A stretch of 64,000 bases of DNA, from positions 1,410,223 through 1,474,222 of the forward strand of contig CAVWEN010000002.1 in assembly GCA_963754045.1 (NCBI GenBank), written 5' to 3'. This stretch comes from JALZKA01 sp963754045. Its GTDB lineage: Bacteria > Actinomycetota > Thermoleophilia > Solirubrobacterales > 70-9. The notes below the pieces were generated by a model. It was not told the origin of the DNA, made no database searches, and worked only from the letters and a program-made list of their open reading frames with translations. Below, piece after piece: positions 40,092-51,001 of the stretch (within the stretch, counting starts at the first letter, position 1; each line of letters begins with the position of its first letter). The translations under genes and the position numbers were made by a program.

Positions 40092-41500
40092 TCGAGGTCG
40101 AGAGGCTGCGAGGCGGGCCCGTTCAGAACGGCGCCATCGGAGGCGAACCGCGATCCGTGGCAGGGGCAGTCCCAGGTCGAGTCGCCCTCGTTCCATTTGA
40201 GTACGCATCCAAGGTGGGTGCAGCGAGGAGCGCTTCGGCGGCGCACCCGATCAGCGACGAAGTGCACGCCCACGTCGGCGTTCTCCTTGAGCAGGTCCAT
40301 CGCTGACGCACGTGCGTTCAGGCGGGTGGGCTTGAATGTCTCCAGCAGCGGGTCACGCTCCCCACCGATCGCAGCCACCAGGAGTTCCGCCGCGCTCGCA
40401 CCCATCGCGAGTCCCCACTTCGAGAGCCCGGTCGCGACCGAGATCCCTCGACTAAAGGGCGTCAGCTCGCCCACCATCGGGAGCTCGTCCGGGCTCATCA
40501 GGTCGTGGGCGGACCAGCGGTGGACAGCGGCCCCGGTCCCGAATCGCTCTGTCATCCAGCCGGAGAGGCGCTGATAGGCGTCGGCAGCCTCGCCCTGTCC
40601 GACCTTGTGACCTTCGCCACCGACGATGATGTGCCGCTCGCCGCTTCCATCCGCATACGAGCGGATCGATCGTGTCACGCGGCCGATGCCCAGGTACATG
40701 CCCGCCGGTGCCGCACCGACCGGAGCCGAAACGGCATACGAAGCCTGTGGGCGCAGGCGGGCGAAGAAGAGTCCACGATCGAGCAACGGCATCTGCGTCG
40801 CGAGGACGACGTGCTCCGCCGAGATCACGGAACGATTCTCCAGTTGCACCGAGCAGGGGTGCCCGTGCGAGATCGACACCACGCGAGAGGACTCGTGGAT
40901 CGCGGAGCCAGCGTTGGCCGCGGATAAGGCGAGACCCCGGGTAAGAGCTGCCGAGTCGAGCTGGATCTGATCATCGAGGCGGACGGCCGTGCGCACCTCG
41001 AAGGGCAGCCCTGTGTCGGTGGTCAGCTTGGTTGCCAGCCCGGCATTGGTGGCGGCTCGACCCTCGGCCTCGACGTCGTCGACTGAGCCCTCGTCCTCGG
41101 TATAGAGGAAATTGGGCGCGCGCTCGAGCGAGCACTCGATCTGCAGCCGGGCGGCGAGCGCGTCGATCAGCTCCATCCCCCGCTGGTTGGCGGCGGCGTA
41201 GTCGGCCGCGGCCGCGGGCCCGACCCCGCGCGCGATCGAGCTGTAGGCGAGTTCATGGAGGGCGGTGACCTTCGCGGTCGAGTGGCCGGTCACGGCTCCC
41301 GCGATGCTGCGAGCCTCGACGAGCGTGACCGAGGCGCCACGCTCGGCAAGCAGGAGCGCGGCCGTTGCGCCGACGATCCCGCCGCCGATCACGGCCACGT
41401 CGCAGCTCGAATCTTCCTGCAAGGGTTCGTAGGTCCGAGTCGGCCAAGGTGTCAGCCACGGAGAGGTATTGGTGGCGGTCAGGCTTCGCACGTCCGGCAT
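40088..41500 (-). CDS. FAD-dependent oxidoreductase with C-terminal Rieske domain
   Basis: The 470-aa protein has an N-terminal FAD-binding Rossmann motif (VAVIGGGIVGATAALLLAERG, near 35-55), a DAO-like substrate domain, and a C-terminal Rieske 2Fe-2S domain with C-T-H-L-G-C and DCPCHGSRF, giving the CxH...CxxH ligands. The fusion is known in bacterial glycine/D-amino acid oxidase-like proteins; the substrate is unknown. It is on the opposite strand to nadK and recN, and its insertion breaks their usual adjacency. It overlaps nadK by 4 nt at the stops. Confidence 0.88.
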   Translation of the reverse strand: MPDVRSLTATNTSPWLTPWPTRTYEPLQEDSSCDVAVIGGGIVGATAALLLAERGASVTLVEARSIAGAVTGHSTAKVTALHELAYSSIARGVGPAAAADYAAANQRGMELIDALAARLQIECSLERAPNFLYTEDEGSVDDVEAEGRAATNAGLATKLTTDTGLPFEVRTAVRLDDQIQLDSAALTRGLALSAANAGSAIHESSRVVSISHGHPCSVQLENRSVISAEHVVLATQMPLLDRGLFFARLRPQASYAVSAPVGAAPAGMYLGIGRVTRSIRSYADGSGERHIIVGGEGHKVGQGEAADAYQRLSGWMTERFGTGAAVHRWSAHDLMSPDELPMVGELTPFSRGISVATGLSKWGLAMGASAAELLVAAIGGERDPLLETFKPTRLNARASAMDLLKENADVGVHFVADRVRRRSAPRCTHLGCVLKWNEGDSTWDCPCHGSRFASDGAVLNGPASQPLDLD

Positions 41501-41564
41501 CTACCCTGCCCGGAGCGCGGCAACCAGGGCGATCCGTCCCCCTCGGTCGCTATCCAGTGGGGTC

Positions 41565-43241
41565 GTGCTGCACGAACTGCGCATCGAGAACCTGCTCCTG
41601 ATCGAGCGTGCCGAGCTGCGCCTTGGCGCCGGGCTGAACGCGATAACCGGTGAGACCGGCGCGGGCAAGACCGTCCTTGCTCATTCGCTCGACCTGCTCA
41701 TGGGCGGCCGGGCGCGGCCACAGATCGTGCGCCCCGGTGCATCGGAGGCCTATGTCGAGGGCGTGTTCGAGCTTCCTCCAGGCCTGCTCGAAGACCCGGA
41801 ACTGGCGGACCTCGCCGAACGCCTGCCCGAGGACGCGACAGAACTCGTGCTCGCCCGCAGGGTCTCTTCGACCGGGCGCACCAGTGCCTACGTGCAAGGC
41901 CGCTCGGCGAACGTGGGCGATCTGCGCGAACTGGGGCCACGGCTGCTCGCCTTCTTCGGTCAGCATGAGCACCGCAAGCTGACCCTGGCGTCAACCCAAC
42001 TGGACGTGCTCGACGGCTTCGCCGGGAGCAAGCATCTTGATCTCCGCGAGCGCTACCGCGCGGCCCATCGGGAGGTCTTGGCTGCCGAGCGTGAGCTGGT
42101 TGAGCTCCGCGACCGCGAGGGTGCTCGCGAGCGAGACCTCGACCTGATGCGCTTCGAGCTCGAGGAGATCGAGGCGGTTGCGCCGGATCCGGACGAGCGC
42201 GAAGAACTGGAGACCTCACGGACGCGCTTTCGCCACGCGGAATCACTGCGTGGCGCCGCGGCCGGCGCTACGGCGGCTCTAGCCGGCTCCGAGCACGGCG
42301 GGAGCGCGCTGGATGCGCTGGCCGCAGCGGACTCGTCACTCGCCGCCGCCGCCGGAGTCGACGCAGCCTTGGACGCTCTCGCCGAGCGGGCAAGCGCGGC
42401 GGCACTGGAGCTGGGCGACCTCGCCAGCGAGTTGCGCAACTACGCGGAGGGAATCGATCTCGAGCCGGGCGGGCTCGAGGCGCTCGAGGAGCGGCTCGCG
42501 GCGATCGAGCGGCTGGAGCGGAAGCATGGGGGAAGCGTTGAGGCAGTGCTCGCCCACGCCGAGCGCTGCCGGGGCGAGATCGAGCGTCTGTCGAGTGCCG
42601 AAGAGCGGGCTGGGGAGCTGCGGGAGTCCCTCGACGCCGCGGCCGGGCGACGCGCGCAGCTTGGTGGCACGCTGAGTGCGGCGCGGAAGCGAGCGGCGCC
42701 GGAGCTGGAGAACGCCGTGGCCGAGGCTCTCACCGGGCTCGCGATGGACGGCGCCCGGATCGAGGTCGGCCTGGAGCCGGTTTCGGGCGGGTTCGGCCCA
42801 GGCGGCGCCGAGGCCGTCGAGCTGCACGTTGCGACCAACCCGGGGATGCCGGTCGCGCCGCTGCGCGACGCTGCCTCCGGAGGTGAGATGTCTCGGATCA
42901 TGCTCGCGCTCTCGGGCTTGGCGGGAGTGCCCGGCGGCGCCACACTGGTCTTCGACGAGATCGACGCGGGCGTCGGGGGCGCCACAGCGCGCGCGGTCGG
43001 CGAGCGCTTGCGCGCACTGGCCGAGGCCGGACAGGTCCTCTGCATCACGCACCTGCCTCAGGTCGCCTCGATGGCGCAGGCTCACTTCCGCCTGGAGAAG
43101 GCCGTTGCAGACGGCGCAACACTCGCAACAGTCGAGGCGCTCGAGGGTGACGGGGTGGTCGAGGAGATCGTGCGCATGCTCGGAGCGGAGCACGGCGATG
43201 CTGCCGCCAGCGCGCACGCACGCGAGCTCCTTGCCGCCTGA
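41565..43241 (+). CDS. recN: DNA repair ATPase RecN
   Basis: This SMC-like protein acts in double-strand break repair. The 558-aa protein starts at GTG 41565 with LHELRIENLLLIERAEL and Walker A GETGAGKT at 29-36. FFGQHEHRKL comes next, then a long coiled coil (about 150-390, Ala/Glu/Arg-rich), the signature region DAASGGEMSRIMLALS near 437-452, and Walker B with TLVFDEIDAGVGG. Length fits the family. The in-frame extension upstream would overlap the divergent promoter region and is rejected. steA follows. Confidence 0.94.
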   Translation: MLHELRIENLLLIERAELRLGAGLNAITGETGAGKTVLAHSLDLLMGGRARPQIVRPGASEAYVEGVFELPPGLLEDPELADLAERLPEDATELVLARRVSSTGRTSAYVQGRSANVGDLRELGPRLLAFFGQHEHRKLTLASTQLDVLDGFAGSKHLDLRERYRAAHREVLAAERELVELRDREGARERDLDLMRFELEEIEAVAPDPDEREELETSRTRFRHAESLRGAAAGATAALAGSEHGGSALDALAAADSSLAAAAGVDAALDALAERASAAALELGDLASELRNYAEGIDLEPGGLEALEERLAAIERLERKHGGSVEAVLAHAERCRGEIERLSSAEERAGELRESLDAAAGRRAQLGGTLSAARKRAAPELENAVAEALTGLAMDGARIEVGLEPVSGGFGPGGAEAVELHVATNPGMPVAPLRDAASGGEMSRIMLALSGLAGVPGGATLVFDEIDAGVGGATARAVGERLRALAEAGQVLCITHLPQVASMAQAHFRLEKAVADGATLATVEALEGDGVVEEIVRMLGAEHGDAAASAHARELLAA

Positions 43242-43272
43242 ACTCCCGGCCAGCGATAATCGGAGCCGAACG

Positions 43273-44463
43273 ATGAAGCCCCCCCTTCGAACACGCGCCC
43301 GCGCCCTCCTGCGCGGCGAACCTCAGCCCGCGCCCTCCGAACCGCCAGTGACCGGCCACGCGCGCCTCGGGCGCAAGACCAAAGACCTGGTCAGGCGCCT
43401 CGGGCCAGGGGACGTCGCCGTGATCGATCACACCGACCTCGACCGGATCGCCGCGGAGGACCTCGTCGCTTCGGGCGTGCGCGTGGTCGTGAACGTTTCC
43501 CAGTCCTCGACCGACCGCTACCCAAACGCGGGCCCGCTGCTGCTGGCCCGCGCCGGTGTCCGGCTGGTGGACGTTCCGGGCGCGCCGCTGTTCGATGAGC
43601 TACGCGACGGGGATCAAGTGACCGTCGCCAATGGCGAGGTTCTGCGCAACGGCTCGGTGCTGGCCCGCGGGGAGGCACTGGGGCTCGTGGCCCTGGAGGA
43701 GCGCTTGGATCGTCAGCGCGAGGAGATCGACGAGGCGCTCGCGGCCTTCGCTGCCAACACGATGGCGCACGTGCGCGAGGAGGGGGCGTTGCTCGCCGGC
43801 GACATCGAGTTGCCGCGCACTCGTACGAGCTTCCGCGACCGTCACGTCCTCATCGTGGTTCGCGGTACGACCTACCGCAAGGACCTCCGCGCGCTTCGCG
43901 CCTACATCAAGGACGTTCGCCCCGTTTTGGTCGGCGTGGACGGCGGGGCTGACGCGATCCTCGAGGAGGGTCTGAAGCCCGACGTGATCCTCGGCGACAT
44001 GGACTCGGCAACCGACGCGGCGCTTCGATCCGGCGCCGAGGCGATCGTGCACGCCTATAGCGACGGTCGCTCGCCCGGCAGCGAACGTTTGGACGCGATG
44101 GGCGTCGACCACCTAATAGCCCCCGCGATCGGGACGAGTCAGGATGTGGCGATGCTCCTCGCTTTCGAAAATGGAGCGGAGTTGATCGTCTCTGTCGGCG
44201 CGCATTTCAACCTGATCGAATTCTTGGATAAGAACCGGGCCGGGATGTCCTCCACCTTCCTCACCCGCCTTCGAATCGGTGAAATCCTGGTGGATGCCAA
44301 GGGCGTGAGCGAGCTCTACAACCCGGGCGTCTCGAATAGGTTGGCGGCGACCTTCTTTGCTGTAGCCGCCCTGCTGACCGTGATCGTGGTCCTGATCTCG
44401 GCGCCACTTCGCGAGCTGGCCGAGCTGGTCTGGCTGAAGCTGGAAGTGTTGTTAGGAATCTGA
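43273..44463 (+). CDS. steA: SteA-like cytokinesis/envelope protein
   Basis: The 396-aa protein has a cytoplasmic N-domain beginning RKTKDLVRRLGPGDVAVIDH, a thiamine-pyrophosphokinase-like core (RPVLVGVDGGADAILEEGLK, PDVILGDMDSATDAALRSGA), and one C-terminal membrane helix near 357-378. This matches SteA, which with SteB supports septal peptidoglycan work in Corynebacterium; M. tuberculosis Rv1697 is the counterpart. The ATG at 43273 is preferred; the longer frame overlaps recN. steB follows 11 nt later. Confidence 0.85.
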   Translation: MKPPLRTRARALLRGEPQPAPSEPPVTGHARLGRKTKDLVRRLGPGDVAVIDHTDLDRIAAEDLVASGVRVVVNVSQSSTDRYPNAGPLLLARAGVRLVDVPGAPLFDELRDGDQVTVANGEVLRNGSVLARGEALGLVALEERLDRQREEIDEALAAFAANTMAHVREEGALLAGDIELPRTRTSFRDRHVLIVVRGTTYRKDLRALRAYIKDVRPVLVGVDGGADAILEEGLKPDVILGDMDSATDAALRSGAEAIVHAYSDGRSPGSERLDAMGVDHLIAPAIGTSQDVAMLLAFENGAELIVSVGAHFNLIEFLDKNRAGMSSTFLTRLRIGEILVDAKGVSELYNPGVSNRLAATFFAVAALLTVIVVLISAPLRELAELVWLKLEVLLGI

Positions 44464-44474
44464 GTCACCTTCTG

Positions 44475-45293
44475 ATGGGCTATTCCTCGCGCTATCACGC
44501 TGCCTCGTTGGCGGCCGTTTTTGTCGCCTTGGCGGTCGGCATCCTGATCGGAGCCGCGCTGGGCAGCGATGTGATTTCGGGCACCGCCGACCGGCTCGAG
44601 CAGGATCTCGAGCAGGATCTCGATGAGTTCCGTGCGCGCGTATCGGAGCTGGAGGGCGATCTCGAGGCGGAGCGCGCCCTCGCCAGCGATCTCTACCCAG
44701 CCGTTGTCGGTGGGCGCTTGCGCAGGCAGCGGGTGGCCCTAATCGCATTCGGCGACGTTCCCGACGGGATCGTGGGGGATATCGAGGGGGCGCTCGGCCC
44801 GGCTGGCGCCGAGCTGGCGATGGTGACCACTGTGCGTGAGCCTCCAAACGAGTCGCTCGAGCTCAGCCCCCGTCAGGCCGGCCGCACACTCGTGACCGGA
44901 CGCGGACGCTTCGACGAGTTGCGGGAGCAGCTGCTCTCCCGGTTCAGCGGTGACCCGACGGGAATCGACGCTGCGATCATCGTACGTGCGGCTGCACCCG
45001 CCGACGAGCCTGTAGATCCGGCGGTCGCCAACCTCGAGCGTGGCCTCATCGAGGGAATGGGCTCAACCGGCGTCACGCTCGCCGGGGTCGAACGCAGCGA
45101 GACCGAGCCCAGCTCGATCCCGGCTTTCGAGGACTTCGGCACGGCCAGCGTCGACAACATCGAGACCCTGGCCGGAAAGGTCGCATTGGTTTTCGTGCTT
45201 GACGGCGTCGAGGGTGCCTACGGAGCCAAGGAGACCGCTGAGTCGCTGCTGCCCGACCTGCTGGCACCGACCCAGCTCGGCCCTAAGGGCTGA
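44475..45293 (+). CDS. steB: SteB / copper-transport-outer-membrane-like protein (MctB family)
   Basis: The 272-aa protein has one N-terminal membrane helix (about 8-28, HAASLAAVFVALAVGILIG), an acidic coiled coil (about 35-70) and an extracytoplasmic domain with LYPAVVGGRLRRQRVALIAF and a C-terminal EGAYGAKETAESLLPDLL. It belongs to the family of MctB (Rv1698), annotated as copper transporter, and of corynebacterial SteB, the SteA partner. Position directly after steA supports the second role. It overlaps the next gene by one base. Confidence 0.85.
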   Translation: MGYSSRYHAASLAAVFVALAVGILIGAALGSDVISGTADRLEQDLEQDLDEFRARVSELEGDLEAERALASDLYPAVVGGRLRRQRVALIAFGDVPDGIVGDIEGALGPAGAELAMVTTVREPPNESLELSPRQAGRTLVTGRGRFDELREQLLSRFSGDPTGIDAAIIVRAAAPADEPVDPAVANLERGLIEGMGSTGVTLAGVERSETEPSSIPAFEDFGTASVDNIETLAGKVALVFVLDGVEGAYGAKETAESLLPDLLAPTQLGPKG

Positions 45294-46125
45294 TGCTCGC
45301 GGGGCTCGCCGTTTCAGCGTTCGTTGCGCTGCTCGTCGTTGGCCCGTGGACGCGCGACATGGCTGCTTCCGGGCTCGTGCGTCGCAACTACAGGGGCGTT
45401 GATGTGGCGTTCCCGGCCGGGGCGATCCTGGTGGCCTGCGCGCTGATTGCGTTGGCGCCGCTGGCGGTGCTGGACGACCGCGCCGACCTCGACCTGCTCG
45501 ATCCCGAGCTGCGGCGCTGGGCGGTCTACGTGCTCGGCGTCGCCCTGCTCGGCCTGATTGACGATGCGCTTGGGCGTGGCGCAGCCACCGACACGGCCCG
45601 CGGCTGGCGCGGTCACGCTCGTGCCGTGGGTGGCGGCCACTTCTCGACCGGAGCGGTAAAGGCAGTCGGCGCCCTTGCCCTGGCCGCCTACGCTGCGTCG
45701 GGGCGTGGGCAGGAGGGCCTCGACTACGTAGCCGACCTGGCCCTACTGCTGCTGGCGACGAACCTCTTCAACCTGCTCGACCTGCGCCCTGGCCGGGTTG
45801 AGAAGGTGCTCGTCGTGCTGCTCGCAGGTCTGTGCCTCGGGGCCTGGACAGTCGAGCCGCTCGAGCTGGTGGGTCTGTTCGTCGGGCCAGTTTTGGTGGT
45901 CGCGTTCTTCACGCTGCGCGAGCGGGCGATGTTGGGCGACTCCGGCTCGAACCTGATCGGGGCCCTAGCGGGCATCGCGCTGCTCGAGACCCTGGACGAG
46001 ACGGGGCGTCTGATCGCCCTCGGAGTCGTTGCGGCGCTGACGATCTATGGGGAATTTAGGTCGATCTCGAGGACGATCGATTCGTTTCCGCCCCTGCGAG
46101 CCCTAGACTCGCTGGGGAGAGTCGA

Positions 46126-46129
<4 letters not shown>
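45293..46129 (+). CDS. MraY/WecA-like glycosyltransferase 4 family membrane protein, divergent
   Basis: The 278-aa polytopic protein has about eight to nine membrane segments. It carries a family-like Asp pair LIDDALG near 86-92, a segment NLFNLLDLRPGRVEK near 161-175 where MraY/WecA usually has N..NxxDGxDG, and RERAMLGDSGSNLIG near 211-225. The second motif is changed (DLRPGR), so the enzyme may use a different sugar nucleotide or lack typical activity. It lies between steB and pyrG, where M. tuberculosis has no such gene, and overlaps pyrG by 4 nt. Confidence 0.72.
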
Positions 46130-47844
<1,715 letters not shown>

Positions 47845-47870
47845 CTTCGTACCTGCCGTAGCCTCCGTCT

Positions 47871-48269
47871 ATGCCGCTGAGCGAGGAGGAGCGCGTCATC
47901 CGCGAGGTGATTCGCCGCTGGAACGAGGGCACGTGGACGATCGACCCCGCGCTGATCCATCCCGAGATCGAGCTGCTCTCGACGCTCACCAACTCGCGCT
48001 GGCGTGGTCACGTAGGCGTGCAGGCGTGGATCGACGAGATCGCCCAGCACTTCGAGTCGTGGCACCTCGTCTTCGACTCAATGCGAGAGTTCGCACCGCA
48101 TCGCTGGCTGGCGTTGGGAAACATCCGTGCCCGCGGCAAGACGAGTGGCCTCACGATCGACCAGCCGACGGGCTGGGTCATCGAGTTGCGCGATGGTCTG
48201 ATCTACCGGTTCGGTGCCTACATCGGGCACGCCACGGCAGAGGCCGCCGCGGCCCAGGACGAGGCGTAG
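47871..48269 (+). CDS. NTF2/SnoaL-like protein
   Basis: The 132-aa protein shows an NTF2-like pattern: helical EEERVIREVIRRWNEGTW, then IHPEIELLSTLTNSRWRGHV, VGVQAWIDEIAQHFESWHLV and strands RWLALGNIRARGKTSG and GWVIELRDGLIYRFGAYIG. No catalytic residue can be named. It is 26 nt after pyrG and 10 nt before the peptidase gene, so it is probably co-transcribed. Similar in type to the product at 30213, with low sequence identity by eye. Confidence 0.72.
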   Translation: MPLSEEERVIREVIRRWNEGTWTIDPALIHPEIELLSTLTNSRWRGHVGVQAWIDEIAQHFESWHLVFDSMREFAPHRWLALGNIRARGKTSGLTIDQPTGWVIELRDGLIYRFGAYIGHATAEAAAAQDEA

Positions 48270-48279
48270 CCTTGCGCGC

Positions 48280-49398
48280 GTGAGCGAGCAGCGACTGCGC
48301 GAACGATTCGTCCGCCTCTGCGAGATCCCGAGTCCCACCGGGAGCGAGCGCGCACTGGCAGACGACGTTCTCTCTGAGCTTGGGTCGCTTGGGGTCGACG
48401 TCTATGAAGACAACTCCGCCGGGCCTGCGCGGGCCGGCGCCGGCAACCTCATCGCCCGGATCCCCGGTGTCGGCGAGGACTGGGTCTCCTTCTTCAGTCA
48501 TATGGACACCGTGCCGCACGACGGCCCGATCGAAGTCGAGCTTCGAGACGGTGTCTTTCGGAGCGCCGGCGAGACCATTCTCGGCGCCGACAACAAGGCG
48601 GCGACCACCGTGTTGCTGGAGCTGGCGACCGAGGCCGTCTCCAGTCCGCTCAAATCCGGATTGGAGCTGGTCTTCACGGTCGCCGAGGAGGATGGACTGC
48701 GGGGGGCGAAAGAGCTCGACGTCTCATCGCTGCGAGCCCCGTTTGGCTATGCGCTTGACCATCCGACGTCGATCGGCGAGGTCGTCACGGCCGCGCCGAG
48801 TCACAACCGAATCGTCGCCGAGTTCGCGGGCAAGGAGGCGCACTCCGGCGTCGAGCCCGAGCGGGGGGTGAGCGCGATCGCAGCCGCGGCCGCCGCCGTG
48901 GCCACAATGGAGCTGGGCCGCCTCGACGAGGAGACGACCACGAACGTTGGCGTGATCACGGGCGGCAGCGCTCCGAACGTCGTTCCCGGTGGGTGCCGCA
49001 TCGAGGGCGAGGCACGCAGCCTGGCTGAGGCGAAGGTCGCCGCCGCGACCGCGGCGATGGTGGACGCCTGCACTTTTGCGGCCAGCGAGCGCTGTTGTGA
49101 CGTGGATGTTGACGTGATCGAGATGTTTCGCGGGTATCGGGTGCGCTCGTCCGCTCCGAGTGTTCGGGTCGCGCTCGAAGCCCTTCGGAGGTGTGGTCAG
49201 CCCGCCAGGGAAATCGCGACCGGCGGCGGCAGCGACGCGAACGCGTTGATGCACCAGGGATACGAATGTGTGCTCCTCGCGAATGGGACCGAGCACAACC
49301 ACACGCCGAACGAAAGCGTCGCGGCCCATCGCCTGGACGAAATGCTCGCGGTCTGCCGCGCGATTGCGGATTTGGCCGCGCCGAACCGGGCTGCCTGA
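48280..49398 (+). CDS. M20 family metallopeptidase (PepT-like)
   Basis: The 372-aa zinc peptidase has the M20 landmarks: SFFSHMDTVPHDG near 70-82 (first His and Asp), ILGADNKAATTVLLEL near 101-116 (bridging Asp), TVAEEDGLRGAKEL near 131-144 (catalytic Glu pair), ALDHPTSIGEV, and a lid domain with AHSGVEPERGVSAIAAAA. A final His is in GTEHNHTPNESV. It probably trims peptides in the cytoplasm. The start is GTG 48280 with SEQRLRERFVRLCEIPSPTG; the longer frame upstream overlaps the previous gene. Confidence 0.9.
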   Translation: MSEQRLRERFVRLCEIPSPTGSERALADDVLSELGSLGVDVYEDNSAGPARAGAGNLIARIPGVGEDWVSFFSHMDTVPHDGPIEVELRDGVFRSAGETILGADNKAATTVLLELATEAVSSPLKSGLELVFTVAEEDGLRGAKELDVSSLRAPFGYALDHPTSIGEVVTAAPSHNRIVAEFAGKEAHSGVEPERGVSAIAAAAAAVATMELGRLDEETTTNVGVITGGSAPNVVPGGCRIEGEARSLAEAKVAAATAAMVDACTFAASERCCDVDVDVIEMFRGYRVRSSAPSVRVALEALRRCGQPAREIATGGGSDANALMHQGYECVLLANGTEHNHTPNESVAAHRLDEMLAVCRAIADLAAPNRAA

Positions 49399-50420
49399 TG
49401 CTCGAGCTTCGCCGTGGCACGGTGGTTGAGGTCGAACCGCTCACGGTGGAGGTCAGCGGTGAGCGCCGGCGCGCGTGGGCCGACGTCGCGGCCGTAGGCG
49501 AGATCAAGTCGGGCGACGAGGTGGTCGTGAACGTTGCCGCGCTCGACCTCGGACTTGGATCGGGTGGTTTCGACCTCGTTCACGTGAACCTCACCCGAGG
49601 TCTTGACGGTGAGGGACGCGCTGGTTCGCATGTGATGAAGCTGAACTACACCTCGCTCCAGCACGCGGTCCAGCCGGTGGAGCCCGAGCTGGACGCCGGG
49701 GTCGAGCTCGATCCGAGGCGCGTGCCTGTGGCCGTGATCCACCTCCACGGGCACCTCGCGCCGGTGGCCTGGGCGGCGGCGCAGTCGCGAGCCGGACTGA
49801 AGGTCGGATACGTGCAGACCGCCGGGGGGGCGCTGCCGGGGGCTCTCTCGCTCGACGTGCCGACCCTGACCGAGCGCGGGCTCCTGTGTGGGGACGTGAC
49901 TGCGGGCGCGTCCCACGGAGGCCAGCACGAGGCCGTCACCGTGATCGGCGGGCTCGATGCCGCGGCTCGCAGCCTGGGTTGGGACGCGATCATCGCGGGG
50001 CCCGGGCCGGGGATCCTCGGTTCGTCGTCACGGCTCGGCCACGGCGGCATGATCGCGCTCGACAACGCGCACGCCGCCCTCGCGCTCGGGCTTCCCACCC
50101 TGCTCGCGCCTCGCCTGTCCAGTGCTGATCCGCGACCTCGTCATCGCGGACTCTCCCATCACACCCGGACCGTGCTGGAGCTCTTGCTGGCGCCGGTTCG
50201 TGTCCCCGCCCCGGAGCTGGACGCCGACGATTGGCCCTTGACTGACCTGATCGAGGCTACGAAGGAGCGCCACGACCTTGCCGTTCTCCCGGTGGACCTG
50301 GAGGGATATGGGGCCAGCGGTCTGCCGACGCGCACAATGGGCCGAGATATCGGGGAAGACCCGTTGTTCTTTGCCGGAGCCCTCGCGGCGGGCAGGGCAC
50401 TCGCCGAGGCGGCGGGGTAG
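49398..50420 (+). CDS. DUF3866 family protein
   Basis: The 340-aa protein matches the DUF3866 family found in actinobacteria and Firmicutes, of unknown function. Visible features include an N-terminal beta domain (VVEVEPLTVEVSGERRRAWA), a VNVAALDLGLGSGGFDLVHV strand, MKLNYTSLQHAVQPVE, and a glycine-rich IAGPGPGILGSSSRLGHGGM segment suggesting nucleotide or phosphate binding. It overlaps the M20 peptidase by one base and precedes the Nudix gene by 4 nt, so it is part of the same transcript. Confidence 0.78.
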   Translation: MLELRRGTVVEVEPLTVEVSGERRRAWADVAAVGEIKSGDEVVVNVAALDLGLGSGGFDLVHVNLTRGLDGEGRAGSHVMKLNYTSLQHAVQPVEPELDAGVELDPRRVPVAVIHLHGHLAPVAWAAAQSRAGLKVGYVQTAGGALPGALSLDVPTLTERGLLCGDVTAGASHGGQHEAVTVIGGLDAAARSLGWDAIIAGPGPGILGSSSRLGHGGMIALDNAHAALALGLPTLLAPRLSSADPRPRHRGLSHHTRTVLELLLAPVRVPAPELDADDWPLTDLIEATKERHDLAVLPVDLEGYGASGLPTRTMGRDIGEDPLFFAGALAAGRALAEAAG

Positions 50421-50424
50421 GCAG

Positions 50425-50946
50425 GTGAAGCGAATTTCGAGTGAGACCAAGTACGAGGGCTTGATCGCGAACGTCCGGGTGGATCGCTTTCGCTACGCGG
50501 ACGGTTCGGAGTCGGACCGCGAGGTAGTGGAGCATCCCGGGGCAGTGGCCGTGGTTGCCTACGACGATCGCGACGTGGTCCTCGTGCGCCAGCCCCGCGA
50601 AGTGGTCGGCGAAGAGAGACTGTTGGAGATCCCCGCAGGGAAGCTCGACGTGGAAGGCGAGCCGCCGATCGACTGCGCACGTCGCGAGCTGGTGGAAGAG
50701 GTCGGACTCGAGGCGGCGGATTGGCGTGAGCTCAAGCGCATCTACACGAGTCCGGGTTTCGCCCAAGAGGAGGTCGTGATCTTCGAGGCGACCGGGCTGA
50801 TCGAGGTCGAGGGACACGAACCGGATCCTGAGGAGCGGCTCCAAGTCGTGCGCTGGCCGCTCACCGACCTCGACGCAGCGATCGCAGAATGCGCCGACGC
50901 CAAGTCACTGGTCGGGTTGCAGCTGTTGCGCGGCGAGCTCTCCTAG
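50425..50946 (+). CDS. Nudix hydrolase (ADP-ribose pyrophosphatase type)
   Basis: The 173-aa protein has the Nudix box GKLDVEGEPPIDCARRELVEEVG (positions about 73-95) with the REx2EE core RRELVEEVG, an upstream LVRQPREVVGEERLLEIPAG typical of ADP-ribose pyrophosphatases, and a C-terminal EERLQVVRWPLTDLDAAI. The M. tuberculosis counterpart at this position is Rv1700. It would hydrolyse ADP-ribose or related sugars. The start is GTG 50425 directly after the DUF3866 stop. Confidence 0.88.
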   Translation: MKRISSETKYEGLIANVRVDRFRYADGSESDREVVEHPGAVAVVAYDDRDVVLVRQPREVVGEERLLEIPAGKLDVEGEPPIDCARRELVEEVGLEAADWRELKRIYTSPGFAQEEVVIFEATGLIEVEGHEPDPEERLQVVRWPLTDLDAAIAECADAKSLVGLQLLRGELS

Positions 50947-51001
50947 CGCACGGCGGGTTGCACCGGCAGGTGCACCCACGCGCGGGTGGAATCTCCGCGG
51001 C

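Noticed and set aside
42676..44463. SteA with a 199-residue extension overlapping recN
   Set aside because: The extension is the shadow of recN; the ATG at 43273 gives family length.
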